Of a DNA stretch of 64,000 bases, positions 32,311-42,921 are shown in pieces. How positions within the stretch are numbered: the first letter of the stretch is position 1; each line of letters starts with the position of its first letter. The notes beneath the pieces are model-generated. The model had not been told where the DNA came from, searched no databases, and worked only from the letters and a program-made list of their open reading frames with translations. This DNA comes from Dryomyza anilis (taxonomy: Eukaryota; Arthropoda; Insecta; Diptera; Dryomyzidae): contig OX638130.1 of the NCBI GenBank assembly GCA_951804985.1, positions 1,392,501 through 1,456,500 of the forward strand. The letters are read 5' to 3'. The position numbers were made by a program, and so were the translations under genes.

Positions 32311-33786
32311 GATGAACACACTTTTACATTGTTCCCATTAGGACAGTAAGGGTTTTAAGTTTTAATGCACTCCAGATGTAAATTCAAAAACCAAACAAAG
32401 CAATACACTTAAATTCAAAAAAAAACGCAAGCCTATTTTGCATATGATTGAAAAGCAAAAGCTATACAATTTAACATAAATAATCTTTTAAAACATTCAT
32501 TTAAAATTTCCAAAAACTAACCACAAAAATATATAAACAATAAAAGACTTCAAGGAAAGAACAAAAGAAGTTCATCATATTGTAATGATTTAAAAAGCTT
32601 AAGTTACCTTCTTTCCAAGAAAATATCCATCGACTTCAAAGCCTTTTTAACTTTCAACACACAGTCACGTTATAAAACCCCAAATCGATGAGGTGATGAC
32701 GACCAAAGCACAACATCACGTAGCGGTCGGATGTACAAATGGATGGACCTTCGGTCACTTTGGTTTCCAGTATGTGTGACATACTTTAATGTTTTCTTTA
32801 TGCCTCAATCAAATGGCAAATGATTGATTTTAAGTTTTAAGAATCAACCCACATAGCATACCTCATGGTGTGTATGCAAATTGAGTGAAATATATTGGTG
32901 TCCAGAAATGGCTGATGGTACTTTTTGTGTGTGTGTGTTTTTTTTTTGTTATTTTGACTAAAATATATTCCCAGGCAGTGCAACAAGTCTTGTAAAGTTT
33001 ACGCATCTGCTGCAATTTGAGCAGACAAACTGTCTGACAAATTTCGCGTTTGAATAAATAAATGATTTTTGATATTATTTTGCATAAATAAATGAATAAA
33101 TGAATGAAAAGTTGAATTGACTGAAGAGTAACTTCGATTACTTGGCTCAGAAGTTTATTTTGCGAATGCGAGAAGGCCGTAAAATTCAAAATTAAATGTG
33201 TGGGATTGTTTAACAAAGCATTGAAATATAATTTGACAGTAATGGAACTAAAAGTTCTCGAAACTTATGTTTACAAATGACTAATGACGTAGGTTTAAAA
33301 TGTGGATTATTCAAACCAGAAAACAAAAATAAATGTAAATGATCTATTTTATATTTCATTTGCTCTGAGAATGATTTGCGGAAATTTTCAGGAATAAGCA
33401 AATCAATAAAATACAACTTATCAGCAATACCATTTATCTATTTTAACCACTTTCCAGTAAATTTATATTAAATATTGTATTAACTATTCAGTCATTCGTC
33501 CAGAAATGGTACCCAAAGATTTCTGTAAAATGGTGACAATTTGCATAGTTCGAAAATACATTTTTCGGAAGCACATAGTTGCGAATGATGATGATGTTGT
33601 GTTTAATACCTACTCATTTAACTGTGACCACAACCGAATAAAATAGTAGTTCCATTGTTTTTTTTTTGGTTGTCACAACAAATGTTCTTTTCTGTGTGTG
33701 TGAAAATTTCAATTTTCCATGTTAATCAGTAAAATTTTAAGCAATCTCATTTTGTTGCTTGAGGTGAATCTTCATAAGAATAATAG
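32311..33786. other. unique AT-rich non-coding sequence
   Basis: No repeat family is recognised. The antisense 117-codon frame at 32.86-33.22 kb has no recognisable domain and is crossed by a (GT)n run. A (GT)n tract lies at about 32,923-32,938. Confidence 0.5.
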
Positions 33787-33920
33787 ACCCAACAGGAAAT
33801 GACATTGTTAACGACAAGAGCATCAATGATGAATCGAGGACTATTTCTATCTGTTGAATATTTCACAAAAATGTCATACACCATATCGTCACTGAGATGC
33901 CAAAGGGGCGAATGTGCATT
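33787..33920 (+). mobile_element. left inverted arm of a possible 3.9-kb CCCA-ended element
   Basis: CCCAACAGGAAATGACATTG starts the arm, and CACCATATCGTCACTGAG then ATGCCAAAGGGGCGAAT ends it. The inverse of 37,340-37,682 has CCCATTGGGAAATGTCA at its tip and ACATATCGTCACTATC then ATGCCAAAGAGGGCGAAT at its inner end. Two matching boundaries in the same order support one inverted-arm element whose middle holds later insertions. Confidence 0.5.
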
Positions 33921-33965
33921 TTTAAAAATGTTAGGAAGTCAAATTATAAAATGATTTAAAAATTA

Positions 33966-36446
33966 CACGCTGCAAATAAAAGGGCTCTCCCAAACATAAT
34001 TTTGCAGGCATTACATATATCTTTGGAGCTTTATGCAAACAAAAGTATTATTTCATTGCCAAACATTATTATAATAACAGCCAAACATACTTTTGTTTTC
34101 GTTCAAACATATTTTTGTTCAGAATTTTAGGCGTTCTTGCAAACATATATATGTTTAAATGAGAAAAAAATTATTTACATGTAAATATATTTATGTTTAA
34201 GTTTAATTTTAAAGTAAAAAAGTAAATTTTTTGCTAATATCTTCTGTACACAATATTAATTTTTCCCCTTTTTTAAATTATTTTTTTTTATTTATATTAT
34301 ATAATGATAAACTTAAACTTTTATTTTTTTTATTACACATATTTTATTTACACTTAATAATTTTATTTCCATCTATTGTTCCTATTTTGGGTTCAGTGAA
34401 TTACGGATGAATTGGATATTTCACAAACAGTCACTATCTGGTATTAACAGTAATTGGCGGTACTTAAACAAATTCATCCACCAAAAAGAACTTTTGAACT
34501 ATACACGCTGCAAAAAAATGGCTCTCCCAAACATAATTTTGCAGGCATTAATATGAATGTTTGGAATTTTATGTAAACATAATATATAATTGACTGATAA
34601 ATCATTTGTAAACAGGGTTGTATTGAGACTTGAACAGTGTTGTAATGAGCTCTGACTTACATTATAATATCCCGGAAACATTTTAATGTTGCCCCTTAAA
34701 ATGGCGTATGTTCTAATGGAAACACAATAATTACTACATCCAAATAAAATAAATATTTGAACCGAAACATAAATATGTTTAAAATAAAACATAATTTTGA
34801 ACGTCCTGAATATAAATATGTTTCCAGTGAAACATATCAGTTGTTTCAGTTCAAAAATAGTATGTTTCCATAGAAACATATATAAATATTTTTGGAAAAA
34901 AATGCTGAAAATAAAATGTGTTTTTTTATTTATTTTTATTTAAAATCTTTAAACATGCACAGTGGGAATTTATAAAATTTGAATACACAAATTTTAAAAT
35001 GCATTAATGAATAACTGGTTAAAAACAACAAGTACAAGTGACATCATCAATGAATGCACAATTGCATAAGCTAAACGAGGCGATCCAGGCTCGCTTTATA
35101 TTTGGTACAGTTACAGTTGGTCTCAGTACAGCACATAGCGTAGGCAATGAATTCACGACGGCTTTTGTAAAAAAACATGCCAAATTCTGTTTGAAAATCG
35201 AAACACAGATTTTTATTTGTGGTTTTTTCACATTAGTTTTAGAAATTATATACTGCACTACATACTCTGTTACTATTTGTACTTTTTGTAACACAATTTA
35301 TATATTTATTTAATTTACAAATAACAAAATTATTACCGACGCGAACACGTTTTCTCAACGAACAACAAAAGATACGTACGCAGAAAATGCCGATCACCGA
35401 GTGTCAACTTTGTATACAAGAACAGAGCTGCTTGTTTCTTTTCGAACATCAGTATGTTTTAAATGACCCTATACATACTTCAAACGACGACAAAAGAGAC
35501 GTAGGTTGAAAATTCTGCTCAACGAGTGCCAACTTCGTATACAAGAAGAATGTTACAAGAATACACTTATTTTGTTTGTTTTAAAACATCATTATGTTCA
35601 AACGATGGCGTAGGTAGAAAATGCTCCACAACGTTGCCAACTTCGTCAGTCGATAAATTATCGAATTAAGACGAGCGTGGCGAACATACGTTGTTTTTAG
35701 ATTTGATTAGCATTTTCTGTGTTTCGAAACATAGTTTTAACCAAGTAAATGCCAAGAAATAGTTTATGCAAATGCAATTAAAATTTTATGTTGTTATTGT
35801 AACATATATATGGTAAATTTGACAGATTCTGCTGGACAATATAATAATGTTTACACGCGAACAACAATAAATTCAATTTCGATTATAATTTAATTACACT
35901 TCATTCCTAATACATGTATGGTAATTTCGTATTACTTTTTAATTACATTCAAACATATTCAAACAAATCTTTTCTATCCGTGTATGAAAAGTATTAAAGT
36001 GAGTGTTACTGAGTGCTAAAAGTAGGCAGCGTTGTTATTTAATTGTGATATCGTTACGCCAAACATACATATAATCAAAGTAATACTATTATTTTTGAAT
36101 TCGTTGTCACCCAGTAACAATCACGAATAATCAAATACATATAATTCAAAAAACCTTTTTAAACGTTGGGTGTATTAAATAGCGGAAATATCAAACACAC
36201 ATATATTAATATCGGATGAAAAACATATATTTCTACAGAAACATTAATATAGTAAATTCATGGAAATCAGCAAAATAAAGCAATTTATGTTTAAATATCG
36301 TATAATAATATTTCAATCTGAACAAAATAATTATACAATTCAATTATAATGTAATTAGATTTTACTCCTAATATTTATATGGTGATTTCGAATTACGTTA
36401 TAATTACATTCAAACATATTCAAAAAAATCTTTTCTATCCGTGTAG
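33966..36446. mobile_element. two nested copies of a TACACG-ended MITE-like family
   Basis: Two left ends, at 33,966 and about 34,502, share TACACGCTGCAAA, GGCTCTCCCAAACATAATTT and TGCAGGCATTA. Two right ends, at about 35,984 and 36,446, share AATTACATTCAAACATATTC and CTTTTCTATCCGTGTA. The order left-left-right-right is that of one copy inserted in another. Internal AAACATA/TATGTTT words are frequent. The interior also has diverged ~130-base repeats at 35.37-35.70 kb (GAGTGTCAACTTTGTATACA, GAGTGCCAACTTCGTATACA). No transposase is recognised; the overlapping 91-codon frames near 35.04-35.31 kb are opposite-strand mirrors. Confidence 0.5.
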
Positions 36447-36745
36447 TAAAAATTAGTTTTTTAATCTTTTTTTATTTTGGTTTATACATCAATTAGCATA
36501 ACGTATATAAAATATCTTTTGATTTAGACAATCAACTGAATTGTAAAAACGGATTTTCTGTGGCTATATCTTGAACACAACGCAAATATTTTTGTTTTTT
36601 TGCAATAACTTTTCATGATTACGCGAACAAATATAGATTTAAAGGCATTCATTTTTTATTTTAATCGATAGGTACGTTAAAAACAAACAATAAATGCCTT
36701 TACACGACAATTTTATCTTGTACCAATAAAAAGTTATCGCTTGCA

Positions 36746-37100
36746 AATAGCAAAATTCGAAAATTTGAAAATCTTGTCATTCCAAAAGGGCGAATATTTT
36801 CGTTTTTCTGCCATAACTTTTTATTGGTACAAGATAAAATAATAGTGAAAAGCAATTAATTGTTTCTTTTTAAAGCGCATATCGATTGGCATCATTATTT
36901 AAAAATATTTTGTCAAACATTTTTCTAGTAAAAAAAAAATATTTCAAACTAATGATGCGAATCGATATGCGCTTTAAAAAGAAACAATTAATTGCTTCAC
37001 ATTATTATTTTATCTTGTACCAATAAAAAGTTATGGCAAAAAACGAAAAGATTCGCCCTTTTGGAATGACAAGATTTTCAAATTTTCGAATTTTGCTATT
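36746..37100. repeat. large palindrome: 150-bp arms, 54-bp loop
   Basis: The left arm (36,746-36,896) includes TTGTCATTCCAAAAGGGCGA, GGTACAAGATAAAATAAT, AGCAATTAATTGTTTC and AAGCGCATATCGATT. The right arm (36,951-37,100) is its inverse with few mismatches. Extra copies of the TTTTATCTTGTACCAATAAA motif lie outside at about 36,710 and 37,125, giving a nested inverted/direct structure. No coding frame. Confidence 0.9.
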
Positions 37101-37115
37101 AAAAACAACAATTCA

Positions 37116-37200
37116 TGTACAATTTTATCTTGTACCAAAAAAAAGTTATGGCACAAAAAACGAAAAGATTCGCCCTTTTGGCATGACAAAATTTTGAATT
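37116..37200 (+). repeat. extra direct copy of the palindrome arm
   Basis: TTTTATCTTGTACCAAAAAA, AAGTTATGGCA and CGAAAAGATTCGCCCTTTTG repeat the right arm directly, and the copy is followed by another TTCGCCCTTTTGG. Confidence 0.8.
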
Positions 37201-37339
37201 TTTCAAATTCGCCCTTTTGGGTTTGTTTTATTTGTGGCTAGAAATATCCAACAAAACCGCACACGATTTTTGCACAGTATACTTAACGAAAAACTACATT
37301 CAAAAATGTAAAAAAACCTAAATATCAAAAATTACATAT

Positions 37340-37682
37340 TCGCCCTCTTTGGCATGATAGTGACGATATGTCATCATAGATATATCAAGGTAATTATAAA
37401 AATTCGTCATTGATCATAGGTCTATTAAGATATCATTAAAGACACTTTCCAAGACATGTCTTTCATAACAGATCCAAATATTAACATTTTTTTAATATAC
37501 ATGTGAAATTATGTACGACAAACATTTGTGATATCTTTCATGAAATGTCTTCGATGCTGGGTCTATGAATGACATCGTCTCAATGATTCTTCATGCATGA
37601 AGTGGCGGACATTTATATAAAAAATGTCATCAGTGCTTTGCAAAGCGAAAATGCTATCGGTCATTGCTGACATTTCCCAATG
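37340..37682 (-). mobile_element. right inverted arm of the CCCA-ended element
   Basis: The inverse partner of 33,787-33,920. It is longer, and within it a GACATnnCTTTCAT-like word and ATGACATCGTCTCAATG-type words repeat about every 50-60 bases. The outer tip reads TGACATTTCCCAATGGGA. Confidence 0.5.
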
Positions 37683-37689
37683 GGAAGTT

Positions 37690-38173
37690 ACCTAATTGAC
37701 GCCTCGCTATCACTTCAAGCCAAATATGTAACTAAACAGCACAAAACGTAGAGGTGGTTGAATTATAAGACACAAACATTTTACCGACATCGACAAATAA
37801 AGACCCAATTCAGACACCGCACGAAGTTAGTATCGGTTTGGTCAAAAATATCAATAAAGTGCTAACAAAGCCTGGATTTTCTTGGAAATTGCATTTTGGG
37901 AGCTCAATTAAGCGGCTTCACGTCGATCCATCTATCCACCGATAGATGATGCTACATAGTAGAGGACATAGTAGGGTAAGTTTTCGAAAACGATTGCCTC
38001 ATGAAAATTTGCCGGTTTGTTTGACTGCAAATTGCTTACAAAACAGAATCGTATCGCGCATTGCATCGAATACAGGGGTGGACTGGAATGAAGAATATTA
38101 CAGAGATTTTTATATTCATGGGATTCAAATAGTTAAACAGTTTCAGAATGACTTGTGATAGGTCTATCAATTA
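37690..38173. other. unique sequence
   Basis: A 70-codon plus frame (37.95-38.16 kb) has mixed composition but no recognisable family. I do not call a gene. Confidence 0.4.
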
Positions 38174-38345
38174 ATAGCCACTTTCTTTATTTCGAAACGA
38201 ATGATGAAACGAAGATTGGACGTCAAAATCTCGTCACACAAATTTTTATTTAATGTTATTTGACTTTTAAAACTTTGCAATTTATTTTAAATTGCGTCAC
38301 TTTCGTCTAACAGACTTTCGTTTCGAAATACAGAAAGAGGCAGTT
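38174..38345. mobile_element. short MITE, TTTCGAAACGAA ends, copy 1
   Basis: The left arm ACTTTCTTTATTTCGAAACG and the inverse of the right arm CTCTTTCTGTATTTCGAAAC match over about 21 bases. The inner part carries ATGATGAAACGAAG and GACGTCAAAATCTCGTCAC. The second copy at 61.61-61.76 kb has the same words in the other orientation. It is about 170 bases and has no coding capacity. Confidence 0.7.
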
Positions 38346-38439
38346 CTTTCACATGTTAACAGGTGATTCACAAAGTGTCCGTTATTCAATCAAAGCAGTC
38401 CCGTGAAAATGCAGACCCGTGACCTACTGACCTACAGTA

Positions 38440-38950
38440 AAATGTCAAGATTTTGTCTTGTATTCATGGATCTATTTGGATAATAGATCTATTTAACATA
38501 TACCATATACATACACCTTTTATACGTCTAGAAGAAACTACGCCCTTACGACTGGCCTTTTTTAAAATTCGCCCTTTGCATTATATCCGTTCCGCAGTAA
38601 AATCAGTCTTGTGAAACTAAATCAGCATTAGTGAAGACTTTATCTGCATGGATCTGATATAAATACAGCTAGACGTTACTTCGCCCTTACCAGCGGCCTT
38701 TTCTGACCATTCAAATTCCAAAAATGGCCGTTTCTAAGTTGAAGCTGATTCTTGAAACTGAAACTCGTACTGTTTTCAGTCAGAACAAGACAAAGGTTTG
38801 CATGGACCATATTTTAACTCCAACCTCCAATCTGGTAGTCCCATTTGATATGTAAATGATTAGGCCATATCTACATCTAAAAGTGATTTCGCCCTTACTA
38901 GAGACCATTTAATTCCGATATTTTTTTAACTTAGACCGTTGAGGTTCAGA
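38440..38950 (+). repeat. degenerate repeat with TTCGCCCTTAC landmarks
   Basis: ACTACGCCCTTACGACTGGC, ACTTCGCCCTTACCAGCGGC and ATTTCGCCCTTACTAGAGAC recur at about 38,539, 38,682 and 38,887. Each is preceded by a CTAGA/CTAAA word and followed by a CCnTTT word. They look like old tandem copies of a unit carrying the same TTCGCCC word as the palindrome at 36.7 kb. Confidence 0.55.
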
Positions 38951-39015
38951 AATAGACGAATTTCCAGATTCTACGGACTACTGAGGGTCCGTAGAATCTG
39001 GAAATTCGTCTATTT
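38950..39015. repeat. perfect hairpin, 28-29-bp stem, 8-base loop
   Basis: AATAGACGAATTTCCAGATT continuing to CTACGGAC (38,951-38,978) is exactly mirrored at 38,987-39,014, around the loop TACTGAGG. An A-T pair outside extends the stem to 29. It could be a small-RNA precursor-like hairpin or a recent local inversion-duplication. Nothing shows it is transcribed. Confidence 0.9.
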
Positions 39016-39020
39016 TTCAG

Positions 39021-39827
39021 AAATTTGTTTGCTTGCACATCTTTGATATGTAAATGAATAGACTTTCTCTACGTTTAGAGAATACTTCGTAATTAGTAAT
39101 TTTAGTTTATTTATGTTTTAACCAGTTATATATTTTGACCTGCCCACCGAGATAAGCTCGTTAAGTCCGCCCCTGACCAAATATCTAGGCGTTTTATAGG
39201 GTGCACAGTAGGTGATGCGTTCATTTAATAGACACCAGCGAACACGTTCGAATGCAAAAGCCGTTCGTTAACATGAAATCGATACTTGTGCATAAAGACA
39301 GACAGACAGACATACAGTGAGACATACTAACACATACGTGAAGCACTGTGCATTTTGGACGCTATCAAAGCGACGACCATTGACCGTCCCCAGTCAGCGA
39401 TAGCATACTTTCTCGTACCCATATCTGACCCATTTCCGAGTAGGATGGGTCGAGATAGCATCGGTTGCGGCTCTTGCATTTTAAATTTGCTCAGCCATGT
39501 CTTAAATGTGGCTGTGTGAGGTTTCAACACTTTGGAAGTGTGTGTGTGGCACATATATGTATGAGTCCCATTGTCATTGGCACGAATAGGATCAAAATAA
39601 TGCCGAAAGTGTGAATTTTGTTTTTTTTTTCTTAGTAAATTTTATGGGTTTAACTTTCTTACAGAAGCTGCATTTTTAATTTTTATTTTAATATAGTGTG
39701 GTATTAAATATTAAAATAAAAAAAACTTATTTTTTTAATAAACTTTATTTTTAAAATTAAATAGTTTTAAAATTAAATTTGTTCAGCATTTATTTCAAGA
39801 ATTTGAATTTAGTATAAAATATTTCTG
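39021..39827. other. unique sequence
   Basis: Mixed composition, GC-richer at 39,330-39,540, with a short CAGACAGACAGACATACAG run at about 39,298. A 75-codon antisense frame there has no recognisable domain. Confidence 0.45.
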
Positions 39828-40135
39828 TAACAATCGAAAACGGAAATACGTCGAGCTAAAATGTCTGGCATATTTGTGGAATATTTCCGGTATATTTCCG
39901 GTAAACACTCTGATAAATGGACGCTTGTGGGGATTCAAATACATAAAAATTCGTAATTTTTATAACAATCGAAAACTATAGTACCTTCAGATAAAATGAC
40001 TGGCATATTTCTGGAATATTTCCGGTATACTTGCGGTAAACACACAGATAAATGGAAGATTCCGATTCCCTTCATATTTTGGAAACAGACAGCTTTTGAT
40101 ACAGACTATGTCTTCCTTTCTCTGCTAGAAATCTT
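39828..40135 (+). repeat. dispersed repeat B, copy 3, tandemly doubled
   Basis: AACAATCGAAAACGGAAATA (39,831) and AACAATCGAAAACTATAGTA (39,964) start two copies 133-134 bases apart. Each runs through TAAAATGnCTGGCATATTT, GGAATATTTCCGGTATA and AACAC(A/T)C(A/T)GATAAATGG. The second continues to ATTCCCTTCATATTTTGGAA as in the copy at 27.92-28.19 kb. Confidence 0.8.
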
Positions 40136-42319
40136 TCAATAAAATGTTTCTAAACTTCCCTGATCTTGCTAAATATATTGTTTTGAGAGGGAAATATGAA
40201 AAGTCTAAAATGTCTTTGAAAAAGTTTTTATTTCAGTTCCTAAGAATGGAAAGTTCATTGAATTTGAAGAGTATTTATTTGAAGTATTTGAGTTCGATTG
40301 AAAACCTTATTTTTTGGTTTGATTTCGATAGAAGTATTAAAAACAACTTTTATATTTAAATTCGTAGTGAAAACTTAAATTTAAATTTTATTAAAAAGTT
40401 CTTAATTTGAGTCTCTAGGACTGGAAAAGTGGCCCGATTATTGAACTAAATTATTTCCGCATTTGTATGCGAAATTTTTAGTTTTTATCTAAATTTGTTA
40501 CTTTTTAGACCGATTAGTTTCACTGTTTCTTAGTCTGAACAACTAAGAAACGTTGAATAGTTTATTTGCCTCCGGTCTGCGTTGGATGAGATTGGACTCG
40601 GTACGTTTTATGCTGCATTTGTTGTTATACTTTGTACGTGTGGCTGTCAGTGCGGTCCTTGCTCGGTCCTTGGTGTGCATTTAGAGAGACTGAAATTGAA
40701 ATGACGCAAAAGTTATCTTGCGGCAGACAACACTTGAAAAACTTGTAGGTCATGGGATGCGGCTTCATTCTGATAACAACCATGATGTCAATACTTTAAT
40801 TTGACTATGATTGAGACCATGGTAACGGGCATTAACTGGTACGTAGACTGACAAATAGTGGGCAACGCACACAACCCATAGAATTTTAATGCTACGCTGT
40901 GTAATTTCCACTCTCTGGCAACGTCATCGGTTGACAGTCGCCTAACGGCGCCCATATGTTCGCCATTTTGGCTCGATTTCATGTAGCTGAGATGGTCGTA
41001 AGACTTTCGCATAAGATATGCGCGCCGTGCTGTGTGGAATTCAAAATCCCTATCTTGCATTCCGACCACCGAGTACCACATCGCCTACATTTTAGAACCT
41101 CCGCCGCCATGCGAGGCGTCGACAGTTTTCAACTGTGTCAATGGGCGCCAACTGCATGTGTGACTCTCACACTGTGCGCTCCCAGATTATGTGGATCTGT
41201 TTCACAGATAGCAGTACCTGTGAAATAATATTTTGCTCTATACCTATATAAAATATGCACGACTGCTGTGCACGAACAAATACAATAAATACAGACGTGT
41301 GGCAACACTTACGCGCCATGCATAGTGATGATCAATGCGCGCACTTATGCTGACTGTGCTGCCACCTGGTGGGCGCTGGGATTTTCGCATGATTGCTGGC
41401 TGGCTGTGCTGCAATTTAAGATTGGCTTTTGCTTTCTTATCCACAAAAACTATGTGTGTTTTTGTGCTTTTTGGCAAAGCTTTTGATATCCTAATACATA
41501 GTCTTTTTTTTTGCAAGTTTTCTCAAATTGTTTTAAATTCGTAGACATTTTTTTATTTTTTTTATTCCTAGTTTGGTATCAATGCGGTTCAAGGTGACAG
41601 CTTCTCTAATTTTGTCAAGTATTCCTTTTACGTTTGCAGTTTCTTGTATTTCAATGAGTTCCTTTGGGTTTCTTTGAATTTCTTTATCTGCCATGTGGCA
41701 GCATTATCACCGCATTTACCTTCACTTGACTCGACTACTAAATGCTTTTTATGACTACAATTTTGCAACATTCAAGTTTCTTTCGTTAAATGACTTTGTG
41801 AGTTTTTCGTGTTTGAATTTAAATGGATTTCGTTAATTTTCAATTATATGCGCTTAATATGGCAGCCATCTTTGAGGGGAGAGCTCTTGACACTCGAGGA
41901 AAAATGTTAGTTAATATTTTATATTTATATTTTCAGTTTGATGTTTTTTTCTTTTTAGATTTGTTTTTTTTTTTCTGTACGTTTTTGTTGGATGTAATCA
42001 ATTTTATAGGAGTACTGTCTGTAGGTTGCACATAGTTTTTCTTATAATAGAAAGCAATGTATATATTATTTTAGATATCTATGTACCATTTAAAGATAGT
42101 TATACCAGCAAATTTGATTTTTATTAAATCGAAATCAGCTACATCGTTTCAGTATCGCAACGAAAATGTTGCAAAATGTTGAAGAATTTGTCTGATATCG
42201 ATGCAATTTCTCAAAATAATATCGATATCGTCGACCAAAACGGTCGACCGATATGAAGGTTTCTCGTTGAAATAATTATTTCAGAATCGAATCGTTCTAG
42301 AAGCTCTTGACGACATCAT
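40136..42319. other. unique non-coding sequence with GC-richer islands
   Basis: Islands at 40,560-40,680, 40,910-41,220 and 41,310-41,410 contain GGCGCCCATATGTTCGCCAT and CCGCCGCCATGCGAGGCGTC. Overlapping frames of 70-97 codons on both strands lack domains. A small imperfect hairpin, ATATCGTCGACC/GGTCGACCGATAT, lies at about 42,223-42,254. No gene is supported. Confidence 0.45.
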
Positions 42320-42333
42320 GGGGTTTTATGATT
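42320..42333. repeat. SINE target-site duplication, left copy
   Basis: GGGGTTTTATGATT is repeated exactly at 42,640-42,653, on the far side of the SINE. Confidence 0.9.
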
Positions 42334-42639
42334 ATAATAATAATAATAAAATAATTTGGCACTACAGTCCTAAAGGGACTTAGGTCGAGCTCTCTCACCA
42401 TTTTGAGCTGTGCGTGTTATATTTGTACTCAAAGTGGTGAGACCTACAGTTTATTGCCGAATCCGAACGGCGGGTGAGGCAATGTTTTACTCTCGTAGGT
42501 TTGCCATTTACTGCCGAGAGGTAGCGCGGTATAGAAAAATGTTTTTATGTAAAGATGTTTTTAGCCCCAGTCCAGGCTTGAACCGCAGACCTTTCGGCTC
42601 GCAGTCCAACGCACTAACCACTGAGCCACCGCGGCTACT
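42334..42639 (-). mobile_element. tRNA-derived SINE, complete, 306 bp
   Basis: On the minus strand the head starts near 42,639 with a tRNA-like segment: A-box-like TGGCTCAGTGGTTAG and B box GGTTCAAGCC, with GGACTGCGAGCC between, as in a tRNA. The body holds CTGCCGAGAGGTAGCGC..., CCGAATCC and GGTGAGAGAGCTCGACC (in opposite sense), and it ends in a short TTAT/TTA-rich tail. A perfect 14-base target duplication brackets it. Pol III transcription and LINE-aided mobilisation are inferred from the class. A decayed relative lies at 26.99-27.26 kb. Confidence 0.9.
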
Positions 42640-42653
42640 GGGGTTTTATGATT
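42640..42653. repeat. SINE target-site duplication, right copy
   Basis: GGGGTTTTATGATT, identical to 42,320-42,333. Confidence 0.9.
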
Positions 42654-42921
42654 GGTTTAAATAAATGCGTCATTAATATATGTCATCCGCAATGACAATA
42701 AATCCAGAAAAAAAATAAAAAAGGGTTTTCCTTTTAAATTTTTTGTTATGTCCTTCGCATCATGTCGTTTTCCGCATTAGTTTTTTTTTGTTCTATGGAA
42801 TTTAATTTTGAAGCACTAATTAATAATAACCATCATTATTTTCCATTTTATTTTATGTTCTGTATAGTTTGCTCCCATACTAAATTGTCGTATTCAATTA
42901 AAAAATATAGTTTTCGAAATA
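42654..42921. other. AT-rich spacer
   Basis: Non-coding sequence between the SINE and the P-like MITE. Confidence 0.5.

Noticed and set aside
35038..35313. Two 91-codon frames on opposite strands at the same place
   Set aside because: Mirror frames over the same bases inside a nested MITE-like region; neither shows a recognisable family.
42560..42639. tRNA gene candidate on the minus strand (A- and B-box-like sequences)
   Set aside because: It is the head of a SINE with target duplication and body; it does not close into a full cloverleaf with an acceptor stem.
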